Source of the DNA: Cunninghamella blakesleeana
Lineage: Eukaryota > Mucoromycota > Mucoromycetes > Mucorales > Cunninghamellaceae
Length of the DNA stretch: 64,000 nt
Reading direction: 5' to 3'
Assembly: GCA_017871115.1 (NCBI GenBank)
Contig: JAFCIZ010000004.1
Coordinates: 248,001-312,000, forward strand
The notes under the pieces were generated by a model. It had not been told where the DNA came from. It saw nothing but the letters and a program-made list of their open reading frames with translations, and did not search any database. The position numbers and the translations under genes were made by a program. Within the stretch, counting starts at the first letter, position 1; the number at the start of each line of letters is the position of its first letter. Of this stretch, positions 12,663 through 25,439 are shown piece by piece.

Positions 12663-13023
12663 AAATAATAATTGCCGTTTTTTTATGTGTTACAATAAAT
12701 GTTTATCAAATAATAAATTTACATATAAAAAAATAATATATAATAATTTATATATATATATTGTCCGTGAACCTTTTTGTGTGTGGTGTGGCAAATAAAA
12801 AAAAAAAAGAGAGAGGGTGCGAGTGGAGTTGAAATTAAAAATAAAACAAAATCTTTTTTTTTTTTTTTTCCTCTCTTTTTCTTTTTCTTCTTTTTTTCCT
12901 TTTTGTAATTTAAATAAAATATAATTTAATACCACCCTTCTCTTTTCTTTTTTTTTTTTTTAATTTTTTATATAACTCATTGTATATATTATATATATTT
13001 AAATATATATATTAATATATATT
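12663..13023. promoter_or_regulatory. Intergenic; promoter of the coiled-coil gene
   Basis: AT-rich with strand-asymmetric blocks: an AGAGAGAGG purine patch near 12810, then T/C-rich runs at 12855-12960. An AT-rich leader precedes the ATG at 13024. No gene seen. Confidence 0.5.
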
Positions 13024-15233
13024 ATGCTTAAGGAACAGTCACCACCCAAAGCTGTCAATATAGTTCGTCCTCACTCGCCATTATTTAATTATTTCAAACC
13101 AAGATCAACTTCACCTATAAATCAACAAAATAAACAACAGCAGCAACAATCTTCTCCTCCTTCATCTAATCAATCTGGTTTATCATATTCAACCTCTACC
13201 TCTGCTTCTTCTTCACCATCCACTATATCAACTTTATCAGGAGGTTCCACCTTAAAAAATAATAATAATAAAATACAAACACCTACAACGATATTAAATA
13301 CTTCAACTCTTGGATTTAGTATTTTTCAAGCTCAACAAAATTCAACCTCACCCCCTTCTTCTACATATACATCTTTTTTTAAATCACCTCCAACTTCACC
13401 TCCAACTTCCTCTCATTATGATAATATAATAAATAATAATAATAATACTAACAATCATCACCACCATTATCCTAGCCATAATAATAATAATAATAATAAA
13501 TATACAGCTCCAACTTCACATGGTTTTATGAATGGGTTTACTCCAAGGTTTTTGCGTGTACGACCAACAGCTTATGAGGAAACTTTATTAAAATCATCAA
13601 CTTTATCATCGGCGGACATTCAACAGGAAAATGAAAATACATCAGCTGATGAAAACGATGACAGTGATATACAGGATGATTATGATAGTATAGATGGCAA
13701 TACTGATTCTGAAGAAGACATTGACAGTTTAGATGATATTGATGATACAGATCTTGAAGATGATATTAATAGTAGTAATGATGAAGAAACAGATGATGAT
13801 ATACCTATAAAAATCGTTGCTAAAGTTAAAAATGGTACTATTATGAATGGAAAAGGTGTATTGGTTAATAGAGGTAATAATGATGATGATCGTTTATCTT
13901 GGTTAGACGATCCTCGGGCTAGTCGAAAGGTAACAAACTAGAAAATAAATAATATTCCTTCTCTCTCCCCTTTACCTCCGGAAAAATAAAAATAAAATAA
14001 TTAAGGTGTTGGTACTAAAAAAATGATATTTTTTTTATTAAATATCCTATGTTAAAATAGATTGCCGACTTAGAAATAGAAAAATCATCTCTTATGGCTT
14101 TAAATAATACATTGGAATCCAAAGTACGTGAACAAGCTGATAGGATTGCTAAATTAGAAAAGCAACTACAAATGTAAATTTACTCTTAAAAAAAAAAGAT
14201 GAAAAAAAAATATAACGAATCATCACTAACATTTTTTTTATTATCCATTTTTTTGTTTTTTATTTATCTGTTACTTTAGTAATAGTAACAATAATAATAA
14301 TAATAATAATAATAATAATCATCCTGAATGGCCTTTATCACCGGTCTCTGATAAAGATATGGACGAGGTATGATATTAAAAAAAAATATGCATGAAGTAT
14401 TAATATAAAAAAAAACAGGGGTTAGCTTTTGAACGGAGAGATAAAAAAAAATCAATAGAGGAAATTTTTTTTGTTTTTTTTTTTTGAAGGAACAAGTATA
14501 AATATAAATTAGGGTTAACCTTTATTAATATTAATACTATTATTATTATTATTATTATTAATATTTTATTTTATTTTAGCAGGCTAGTTTTGAAAATTTA
14601 ATTTCAACTGAAGTGTTGACGGAAGATGAAATTGCAAATGATCAGGTGTTCCAACGATTACGCTCCATGTTACTAGGTTTAATAGAACACGCAGAAGAAG
14701 CCGTACGATTAAAAACAAAAGTAACAGGTCGAGTTTTAACAAATTACAGTGATGAAGATATCAAAGAATCATTCATTACATTGGATTCACCACCTATATT
14801 AAAACCATCTACCCGTATCACACCTTATTTACCATCATCTCCATCACCACAACCACAACAACAACAACAACAACAACATGGGGCCCCGACTCTTCAACGT
14901 CAAACTCCACCATCATCAACTCAAAAAAAAATGACACTAAGACGTGCTTCTGATGTACAAGATAGGATTCAAAAACAAACAAATGAACCTCAACCACAGA
15001 CTAGAAAAAGAACACCTATGGAACGATCTTTATCCCGTGCATCCTCACCAGCTGTCCTTGTATCAACCGATGATAATAATAATAAAAATAAAAATGAAAT
15101 GTTGTCACACCAAGTATCACGACCAGCATCTCCAAAATTATTTAGTCCTCCAATGCAAAGATCATCAACTCGACCCCGCTCTTATCATCAAAGACGAAGT
15201 CAAGATATGGAATATCCTAAATGGCATAACTAA
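13024..15233 (+). CDS. Uncharacterised acidic, low-complexity coiled-coil protein
   Basis: Four exons (13024-13929, 14061-14173, 14280-14367, 14580-15233) give 586 residues in phase. I do not recognise a named family. Residues 1-160 are Ser/Pro/Gln/Asn-rich. About 200-275 is strongly acidic (many Asp, Ser, Glu; possible CK2 sites). Exon 2 encodes a clear heptad coiled coil (IADLEIEKSSLMALNNTLES and following). Exon 4 starts with a helical block (DQVFQRLRSMLLGLIEHAEE), then a disordered Ser/Pro/Arg-rich tail with TPP and SP sites, as in cell-polarity or cytoskeletal scaffolds (inference only). The exon 4 acceptor is a TAGCAG tandem, so one glutamine is optional. Confidence 0.75.
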
Positions 15234-15459
15234 AATCACTTTTTTTGTTTAAAAAAGAGAAAAAATACTCCCCTTTTGCTTTTATTTATCCTTTTATGCA
15301 AATCATTTTTTTCTATTTTATTTTATATATATATTAATTATTTTTCTTTAAATTGTATATGCCCTCCCTTTTTTTATACGTATTTGATCATATTACAAAT
15401 CTAAACCATTACACATGTACACATATATTATCAGCACTTTAAATATGTACCATCAATTT

Positions 15460-15500
<41 letters not shown>

Positions 15501-15893
15501 GTTATAATCTCTTTATTTTTACGCCATTCATTTTTTCTTTTTTTCTTTTTCTCTCGTTTTTTTCATTGATTTCCTATTATACTTTTTTTTTTTTTTACTA
15601 TTCTATACGTACAAATGCACACAAAAAAGTTTTTGTTATAATCCTTCATTCCTTTTGCATATTCCATTCATTATTTTTTTATATATTAGTATACCATTAT
15701 TCCATATCGTTAGTTGATTCTTTATTTTTTCCCCTCCTCCTCTTTATTATTTTTGTTTTTTGTTATCATTTTTATTAGTACATAACGTATATATATAATA
15801 AAATGATCTCCTTAGAAGATTCCCATTTTGCTTTCAAAATAAATAAATAAATAAACTTTTAAACATAAACAATCTGTAGATCCACATTTCGAA

Positions 15894-15924
<31 letters not shown>

Positions 15925-16094
15925 AAATAAATAATAGTAATAATTAAAAAAGAGATGTCTTATTGAATGTATTAGCCAATCAAAATAATATGTAGTCTTT
16001 GGAAAAAAAAAAGGGACTAAACTAAATAAAAAAACTATAAGTCTAAAAATAAATAAAATTTATCATCATATTTTTTTTGACATGAAAAAAAAAA
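15234..16094. other. Convergent intergenic region
   Basis: Between the coiled-coil gene (+) and ZWF1 (-), so it holds two 3' ends. It contains an (AT)n microsatellite at about 15462-15492 and an A25 run at 15892-15916. The hydrophobic ORF at 15566-15778 is a T-rich artefact. No gene seen. Confidence 0.7.
15462..15492. repeat. (AT)n microsatellite
   Basis: About 15 AT dinucleotide units, seen directly. Confidence 0.95.
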
Positions 16095-18031
16095 TTAATT
16101 CTTTTTTGTTAAAACAGATTGCACGGGCCAAGTATAATGAGCATTTGAGCGATCATAGCCATATTTTTTAATAAATTGGTCGAGTTGAGCAGGACCCCGA
16201 GAACCATAAGGATAAGTTGTCATTTCAATTTCATTGTCATGTTTATCAATCTTATGTAATAATGGCGTAAAGATCTTCCAAGCGGCATCCAACTCATCAT
16301 CCCGTACAAAATTGGAATGATCATTACGTAAAACATCTAAAATTAATGATTCATAAGCATCGGGAATAGATAAATCCACATAACGGCTATTATAAGTTAA
16401 ATCCAAATCGGTTTGAATGGTTTGATAAGATAACCCAGGCAATTTATTATTGAATTTCATATAAAGGGCTTCGTCGGGCTGAACACGAATTACCAATTCA
16501 TTACGAGCAGCATTCTTATATAAATTGCCAGCTACATTACGGAATTGAATACGTACTTCAACTTTAGCATCATTTAATGCTTTTCCAGCCTTAAGGATAA
16601 AAGGCACACCTTCCCATCGTTCATTTTGAATCCATAAAACAAGTGCAGCAAATGTAGGTGTCAAACTAGCTTTATTTACCAAAGTGTCATCTTCTAAATA
16701 GCCAGGTTTTCCTTTACCATCACTTACATATTGACCTAAAAGAGCATCTCTAATATCAATAGGTGGAATACATTTTAATACTTTGACTTTTTCATCGCGG
16801 ATAGCTTCTGCATTGGTGGAAATAGGTCGTTCCATAGCAATCAAAGATAAGATTTGTAAAAGATGATTTTGCATCACATCACGAATAATTCCGAATTCGT
16901 CGAAATATCCTCCTCTACCTTCTGTTCCAAATGGTTCTTTAAATGTAATTTGTACGTTATCAATAAACATTCTATTCCAGATCTGTGAGAAAAATATGTT
17001 GCCAAACCGAACTGTCATCACATTTTTCACCATTTCCTTTCCAAGATAATGATCGATACGATAAATCTATAAATAATTATATCAATAAAAATAATACGAT
17101 TAATAATGATGGTAATAAAACAAATAAATATTAGTAAACATTATGTAAATGATTAGTAAAAAAAATCATTCACTTTTTTTTTATCATAATCTTAATCTTT
17201 AATCTCCGGTTCAATTTTTTTTTCTCTTTTATTACCTCTTTTTCAGTAAAAAGTTCACCTAAATCTTTGGCCAATTGAGTAGAAGAATCTAAATCTTTTC
17301 CAAAAGGTTTTTCAACGACAATTCTATTAACACCTTGGGTAGCATAAACATTTTTCTTTAATCCACGAGCCACAGGAACAAAGACAGAAGGAGGAAGTGC
17401 CATATAAAATAACCGATTACGTTGACCTTCTTGCATAGTTGTTTCCAGTTGCTTAATATAAGTATCCAATTGTTGGAAAGCTTCATCGTCATCATAACTT
17501 CCTTTTTGATAACTTAGAATTTTCTTGAAGGATTCTAACATATTTTTTTCTTCATCAGTTTTTATTTTAATATATTGCGTGACGCGATGAATATACTCTT
17601 CATGGTTTAGATTGGATCGTGCATAACCGACAATATAAGTATTTTCTGGTAAGAATCCATTACGGTATAATCGGAATAAAGCTGGATAAGTTTTCTTTTT
17701 AGCTAAATCCCCGGAAGCCCCCAACACTATGTTTCAGAATACATAAAGTAAAATAAAACAATATAGTTTTAGTATACAAACAATAAATAAATAATAATAG
17801 TGTTATTTTAATTCTTTTTATCGCAATATATACATTTTATCTTTCTGTTTTCATGTTAAATACAGTTACTATATTTTATTTTATTTTCCCAGCTATTGTT
17901 TCGCCTTTTTTTAAGAGTATATTCATTTATAGAAAATAAAATAGTGATAGTAGTAATAGCTTACCAACAATAGTTACAGAACCTTGAAGTTCCTTACATA
18001 CTTGCTTTCTCATTTCTTGAATAGGATCCAT
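16095..18031 (-). CDS. ZWF1: Glucose-6-phosphate 1-dehydrogenase
   Basis: Minus-strand gene in three exons (18031-17965, 17726-17236, 17066-16095), giving 509 residues in phase, the usual length. It catalyses the NADP-dependent first step of the oxidative pentose phosphate pathway in the cytosol. The dinucleotide motif [13 protein letters not shown] begins near residue 25. The catalytic signature RIDHYLGKE is at 189-197, with H192 and K196 binding substrate. [27 protein letters not shown] and KAGKALN are all present. Intron 1 falls just before the dinucleotide loop. It shares a 581-base divergent promoter with RAV1. No break or missing key residue seen. Confidence 0.98.
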
Positions 18032-18612
18032 TTTATAAAATGTAATATATTTTTTTAATAATAATATAATATATAAAAATAGAAGAAAAGAAGAAAAGAA
18101 AAGAAAAAGAGAGATAAAGTGGTTTTTAAAGCATTTTAAGACTGGAAGGTTTTAAACCCCGTTTACGCGAGATTTTTGAAAATTTCAATTTTTTCCTTCA
18201 GTCACTTTGTCCGGAGGCGGTGTTTTTTATAATGGTGCATAATTGCAATTACTCTGGGTTCTTTTTATTTGGGTTGCTTTTCTTTCCTCTATTTTTTTTT
18301 CTCCTTCCCTTTTTGTGAAACGAAAGGCCATTTTATATACCAACACTCTTTTTTTTTTTCTTCCATTTGTATATTTACATTTTTTATTAGATGTACTAAA
18401 TTATAAAAGAAAAAAAAAGAAAGTTTTTGTATTTTGTTTACATATTTTTTGTTTATTTTATTTATATATATTAGAATAATATATATCTTATTTTGTATTA
18501 TCTTTTTTTATTTTCACACTCTAAACTTTTTAATCGAAATCTTGGCTTTTTTTTTATTTGTTGAATATTAAGCTTTACAATTATATTTTATTCAAACTTT
18601 AATATATATAAC
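18032..18612. promoter_or_regulatory. Divergent promoter, ZWF1 / RAV1
   Basis: A 581-base head-to-head interval. It has an unusually GC-richer patch at about 18125-18240 (TTTTAAACCCCGTTTACGCG, then TTTGTCCGGAGGCGG), a likely regulatory core in such AT-rich DNA. T-rich DNA fills the RAV1 side. The 78-residue ORF at 18243-18479 is a T-rich artefact. Confidence 0.5.
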
Positions 18613-21600
18613 ATGCTATTAAAACAAGTATGCGCTGGTCAAGTTAATCAGTATTCTCAAGGTCTTCATATTCTTGTTATTAATAATGAGCGTTACATCG
18701 TAAGTAAAATTTTTAATATATTATTAAAAAATAAAAACTATACAATAATAATAATATATGAATGATATACATATAAAATATATACAATTTTGTATATATA
18801 TATATATATTTCGAGTAGATATATGCAAGTGGTTCTAATGTAGTTATATATACTGATCAAAATATATTATCACAAATTATTTCAACACAAAAACACGATA
18901 TTCACTCCAAAAATAATTATGCAATAACTGCTATCACAAGTCATCCACAAACGGGACAGGTGAGAAATGAAATAAAGATATAAATAATCAAATAAAAATA
19001 AAAATATCATTAATATATATATATATATATATATGTCTTTTTTTTTTTTTAGCTTGCCGTTGCCTTCCGGTCCTTTGTTGAGTTTTTTGAATTTAATTCT
19101 GAAACAAAAAAGGTAATACTTCAAGGAACCATATATAAAAACTAGTTAATATTTATGAATATATATATAAATATAATTAATATATATACAATATATTAGT
19201 GGGTATCTGATTCTGTTGTAGATATTGGATATAAAATCACTTATTTGGATTGGAATATAGATGGTAATAAAAAGATTAAAAGTAAAGATGATTTAATATA
19301 TAACGGATATTGAAAGGGATATATATGCATACGTTTTAGGTCGCCTGTTAATTGCTGGAGAAAAAATTAGTTTATGGAAAAAGAATAAACTACAATGGAA
19401 CTATTATTGGATCATGCAACCTTCAACTGAAATTTTGCTCGCAAAGTTTTCACCTGATGGTACAATGTTTGCAACAACTGGGCATGTAAGTCTTTTTAAT
19501 AAATATATATAGAATAAAATAAGATAAAATAATTGATATAATGTTGAATCGATCATATAACTATTTATATAGTTCGATCATTTAGTAACGATTTGGTACC
19601 AAGCAAAAGAATTAGATGGTAATAAAAAAAGCCTTATTAATAATATTGCTATATGGCTGGTGTATTTTTAATTTACATATTTTTTTATTGTTTTTATTTT
19701 CTATAGATTCTATCCCATGTAGCTACGAATTTATTTATCTCCCACACCCTCGTGATATAACACATTTTACATGGAGAAAGCTACCAACAAATAACAATGT
19801 GTAAGCTATCAATGACATAATTAATATAGCAATAAAATGGCATCATTGATAATGATAATATTATTAATAAACTAATCAGATGTATATAATAATTATATAT
19901 ATTAATATATAGATCATCAGATTGTACTTTATTTACTATGTGCCGTGATGGAGTTGGTCGTTTTTGGAGCCCTACTGATATAAAAATGCCTTATCGGTTA
20001 TATATGTGTGCCGTAATAGATCCAAGTCAATCATTGGTTACTTCTGATTCATCTGCATCTATTTGTTCTTCTCACCATAACAGCATTGATGATGAAAATA
20101 ATAATAATAATCATGATCATTATGAGGATAGTTTTTCTCCTATTCATTATATTGGATGTGATGAACTTCAAAATGCTTTAAATGTTTACCAACTTCACCA
20201 ATCGGTATCAAAACATTCTGAATCTATATCTCAACAAATAGAAAAAGTGAAAGATATGGTGAAGGATACACCTGATTTATTATTTCGTATACAATTAGAT
20301 GGTTCAATTATTTTTTGGGGGATACAGGTAATATATTTAATATTTTATAATGGAATATATTTTTTTACTCATTCTTGTATTTTTTTTTTATGATACATTT
20401 TTATATAGTATCTTAATTCATGGCCACGTAGAATTCCAAGATCATTTGTAGTACTTCGAATTGATCAGGTTATTTCCCCGGAAGATGTGCAATTCTTTTT
20501 ACATCATATTGATATCTCTCATGATTATTCTCATATACAATCATTATGTAAGCATGTTTTAAGATAATATTTGCGAAAAATAAAATAAAATAAATAAAAA
20601 ACATACAGACATTATTTGTTCATTAATGTTTATCTTTTTGTATTTTATCTTTTACTTTGTTTAGCTACAATTAAACCAACTGAACTATCACTTTTTACAA
20701 GAAATAACTGTGGTGAAATACGATGCTATGAATTAAACTTGTTAGATTTTTTGGATTCTACGCCATTTCAATCACAGCTTCGTTTAAAATACTCTTGGTT
20801 AGGACATCGACAATCTATTAAAAGTATTTATCAATCTCAGCATAATCAGTTTTGTACTATAGGCAATGATGGACAGATTGCTATGTGGGACTATGGTTTA
20901 CGTGAGGTATAGTAGATCAAATTAAAAAAAAGCATATATTGGGTTTAATCTGTAACGTTACTTTTATTTTATTTGTTTTAATTTTTTAGAAATCAGGGAA
21001 GTTAACGACACAGTTATCATTAGACATTTCAACTTATTTACACAATAAAAAAATTATTGTACCTATCGTTGAAAGTAAGTTAAAAATAAAATAAAATATA
21101 AATGAATATACTCATAATATAATATACAAAAAAAATAGGTTTTATATTAAATATATATTAATTATCGATTTTACTCATTATAGATCAACTTTTAATAACC
21201 TATGATGAAAAAAGTATTAATATTGTTAAGCTTTTTAATCAGAATCAGCACTCTCAACACCACCAACAACAACATGAATATGAATGTCCAATGTACGATC
21301 CTTTAATAAAAATATCTTCACTTTACACAAACACCATTTCAGATGATGAAAAGTCAACTCGTCATCTACTTTTTGGTATTTCAGCATCTCAATATAAAAT
21401 ATTAACATGGGAAATAATATACAAAAAAGGAGATAATAATAGTAATACTGATTGCTTAATCAGTTATCGTGGATGCCAAGATATGGACTGGGAAAAGGAA
21501 CCAAGTTTACTTGTGTCAAATAACCAATGGTTTGAAAGTACAGTATCAAAATTATTATATAGATTTCAAGTCAAGTATGGAAAAGTGGCTTTATTAGCCG

Positions 21601-24177
21601 TCTCTATAGATACAAGTATACACTTTTATGGTATCAAAGAATATACACTAAAAGGTGATGATGGTGTGGATAATGCCAACTCTATTGATTATAGTATAAC
21701 TGTACCTGAAAATGTTGAATGGGAAGAAATTTATAAATTAGATACTGGATTGCAAAACACATTATTTATCTCTTTTATTAATAATATTGTCGCAATTGGT
21801 AATGAAAATTAACATAGAAATAGAAAATAGAAAATACAATGCAATAGTTTCAAATAAGTATTAATATTTATTTCCCTTCTCTTTTCCTTTTTCTTTTTTT
21901 TTTTTTTTAAAAAAAAAAACAGTAACTAAATTGGAAGATAAATACAGCCTTTCCATTTGGATGGAAATGAGATCAAGTGCCACTCCTTGCCTAACAAAAT
22001 CATTTGAATTCAGGTATATTTTAATTTTATAGAGCCGTAATTTTCGCTTTTATTTTTGTCGTCATACTAAATGCTATCCATACTTTAATATTATTAATAT
22101 TACAGTGAACCGATCATTGGCATTTCGTGGTCAGTTACGTCCGACTCACAATTTATTTTAGCCGTTGCATTTCAACATAAAGTATCAATATTTGGACAGA
22201 AGAGAGCTACGCGATTAGAAGATGATAATATATGGATTTTATATTCTGATATTGAATTGGATACGTAAGTCATATTAATTTATAGTTTATTTTTTTTCTT
22301 ATTTTTGATATATGATAATGCCCAATTTTTATTTTCTAAAAATGCTTTATCTATTTTGATATCCATATATGTTTATATATTAATTTAGTGAGGATGATGT
22401 AAATGGTGTAGCTTGGTTAGATAATGGAGTACTTATTGTGACAGCTGGTAATCAAGTGAGATGCTATCTTAAATGGATAACAAACCAAGATTCAGTTAAT
22501 GAATGTAAGTATGATAATCTCTATTTAGATATATCAGAATTAATTAATTAAACAAAACAAACAATTAATCAGATAATCTATTTTACCATTATGTATACAG
22601 TGGTAAATGAAGCTGGTCAATGTACAAATGCATCTAGTCTTTATGAACTATCCTATGTTGCTAATGGACCATTGCCAATTTACCATCCACGCCATTTATT
22701 ACATTATCTTTTATGGGGGAAAATATCACTTATTAATGCTATTTTACAGTCATTATACAAATCACTTCGTCAAATATATATAGTGGATGATGAACAAGGA
22801 AATGATATCATACAATTCGTACCAACATTATCTTTGGACAAAATAATTGAATTACAAAATGTAATATATATAAACTTCTAAAATGATAAATGAGTTAACA
22901 TTAATCTTTTTTTATCAATTTTATTTTTATTTTTATTTTTATTTTATTAAATAGATTGACGAAAAAAATATCAATCAGCAGCAGCAATATCAAGCTCTAT
23001 TTGATGATAGCCAAGATGATATGTAAAGTTTTTTTTTATTTTATTTTAAATAATAATAAAAAAATAAAATTTTATTTACTTATTTATTATTAACCTTTTT
23101 ATATTATTATTTATATTTTCAAACCATAATAGGCTAACTATTGATGAAAATGATGTTTCAAAGCAATTATCAAGAGAAGAGGCCGACCAATTGATCAAAT
23201 ACTTGAAAGCAAGGCGTTTGCCTAGGTTATCTGAAAATGAAATAAATCAATTACTAGCTATGGTGGATACGTTTGCTGAAGTAAATTATGCTGATGTTTA
23301 TTGGAAAAAAATGAAATCATTATTTATAAATAATTATGATATATATTCATATTCCTTTTATTTTTTATTTTTTTATATATTGGAATAATAGATATCAAGT
23401 CAAGGTGAATCGCTAGATGAAAACGGTGCACGATTTACTGTATTACTTGAACACCATTTTCATCTGAATAAAATTCTTCCACCAGAGCAAAGAAAACAGC
23501 AATTAGATTCTCGTGATATTGCATATGCTCTCCATAGTCAATCACAGGTATTAAGATTATTATTTTAAATATATATATAATACAATATAGTAACTCATTG
23601 TGTATAATCAATGTTTAATCATAATATCATTTTTAGGATTTACTTCTTGATCGTTGCATTCGTCTTTGCGATGGAAAACTACTGTGGGAAGATGCTAGAG
23701 CTATGGGCATATTCATTTGGCTCCAAAAAAGTGATGTAGTGGTAATGCTATAATAATATAATAATAATTTGACTAAAAAAGAAATAGATGGAAAGATGTT
23801 TATAGTGTATGATTCTTATTTTTTTTTGTTTTCATATATATATTTATTATTATAATAGAATGAACAAATGCTGGCTATTGCAAGAAATACATATTTGGCG
23901 AAAGAAATTAAAGATCCAGTCGATTGTACTCTATTTTATTTAGCTTTACGTAAAAAAGCACTCTTACAAAATCTATGGCGTTCATGCTCTTTTCACAAAG
24001 AGCAGCGCGTTATGGTTAAATTCTTGGCAAATGATTTTACTCAACCTAGATGGCAAACAGCTGCAGCTAAAAATGCATTTGTGTTATTAGGGCGACAAAG
24101 ATTTGGTAATATAATCCCATAGCTATATATATTTATAGTGATAATTAAGAAAAATAATTTAAAAATTATTAAATACT

Positions 24178-24220
<43 letters not shown>

Positions 24221-25392
24221 ATGCCGCATCGTTTTTCTTACTAGCGGATAGACTCAAAGATGCTATTAATGTTATACTGAAAAATTTAAGAGATTACCAT
24301 TTAGCTATAGCTATTTGTCGTGTTTATGACGGTAATATGATTTTTTTTTAAAAAGAAAAAATACAATATAATATAAAATGTGCCAATAAAAGCATTATAC
24401 TAACAAATATACATTAACATTATTTTATGTATACATTTTTTAGGAGATTCAAGTCCTTTACTTAAAGAAATTATTAACGATTATGTAATTCCACTTGCTA
24501 TAGAAACAAATGATCGTTGGTTATTGACTACTGGTTTATGGTTTAATGGTAAAATACATGATGCAATCCGCTCCATAGTTGTTCCTTTATCTCAAATTAA
24601 AATAAATGAAAATGTAAATAAAAATGAACTTCAAGTCAATCAACAACAGCAGGAGGAAGAAAATGACTCTGTGGCTACGGTAAATGACCCAACTCTTTTT
24701 ATTTTATATCAGCATGTAAAGCAACTTCATCATCGTCAAGAATTGGGAATATCTTATGATTTAGAATATAATTTCTCTCTTCAAGTAACTCGGGCATATG
24801 AAAGACTTGGCTGTCCTTTACTTTCACTCTATATTTTATTACGATACCCAATGAAACGACCTATTAAAGCATTATTACCTTCATCTTCTTCAAATACTAA
24901 CACTGTAGAAAATGAGAAACAGCAAGAATCAAGAGCAGCTGATTTGTTTTCAGATAATGAGCCCACATCAGCAATAGAAAATGATATTTTTGCTGATATG
25001 AACACCACCAAACCTTCTCGTGCCATGGACCTCTTTGGTGATGATGACGATAACGATAATTCAAAATTCAGTACATCGACAGATATCTTTGCTGATGTAA
25101 ATACAAAACCCTCTTATGCTACAAATATATTCGATGATGATGATGATAACGAAAAAGATATATTTAACAGCAATAAAATAAATACGCCAACTAATATATT
25201 TGATATGGACTTTGGTGATAATAATGAAATGGATAATGATAACAAAGTACATTCAGATGCATCGGAAACTGAGGATGATAATGATCTTCGCTCTTATAAG
25301 GCACAGTTAATCATTCGAATGGTTCAAGTAAAGCTATAATAATTATATTAATATTAAAGAAAAGACCATAATTATATGTAATAATTTAATAA

Positions 25393-25439
<47 letters not shown>

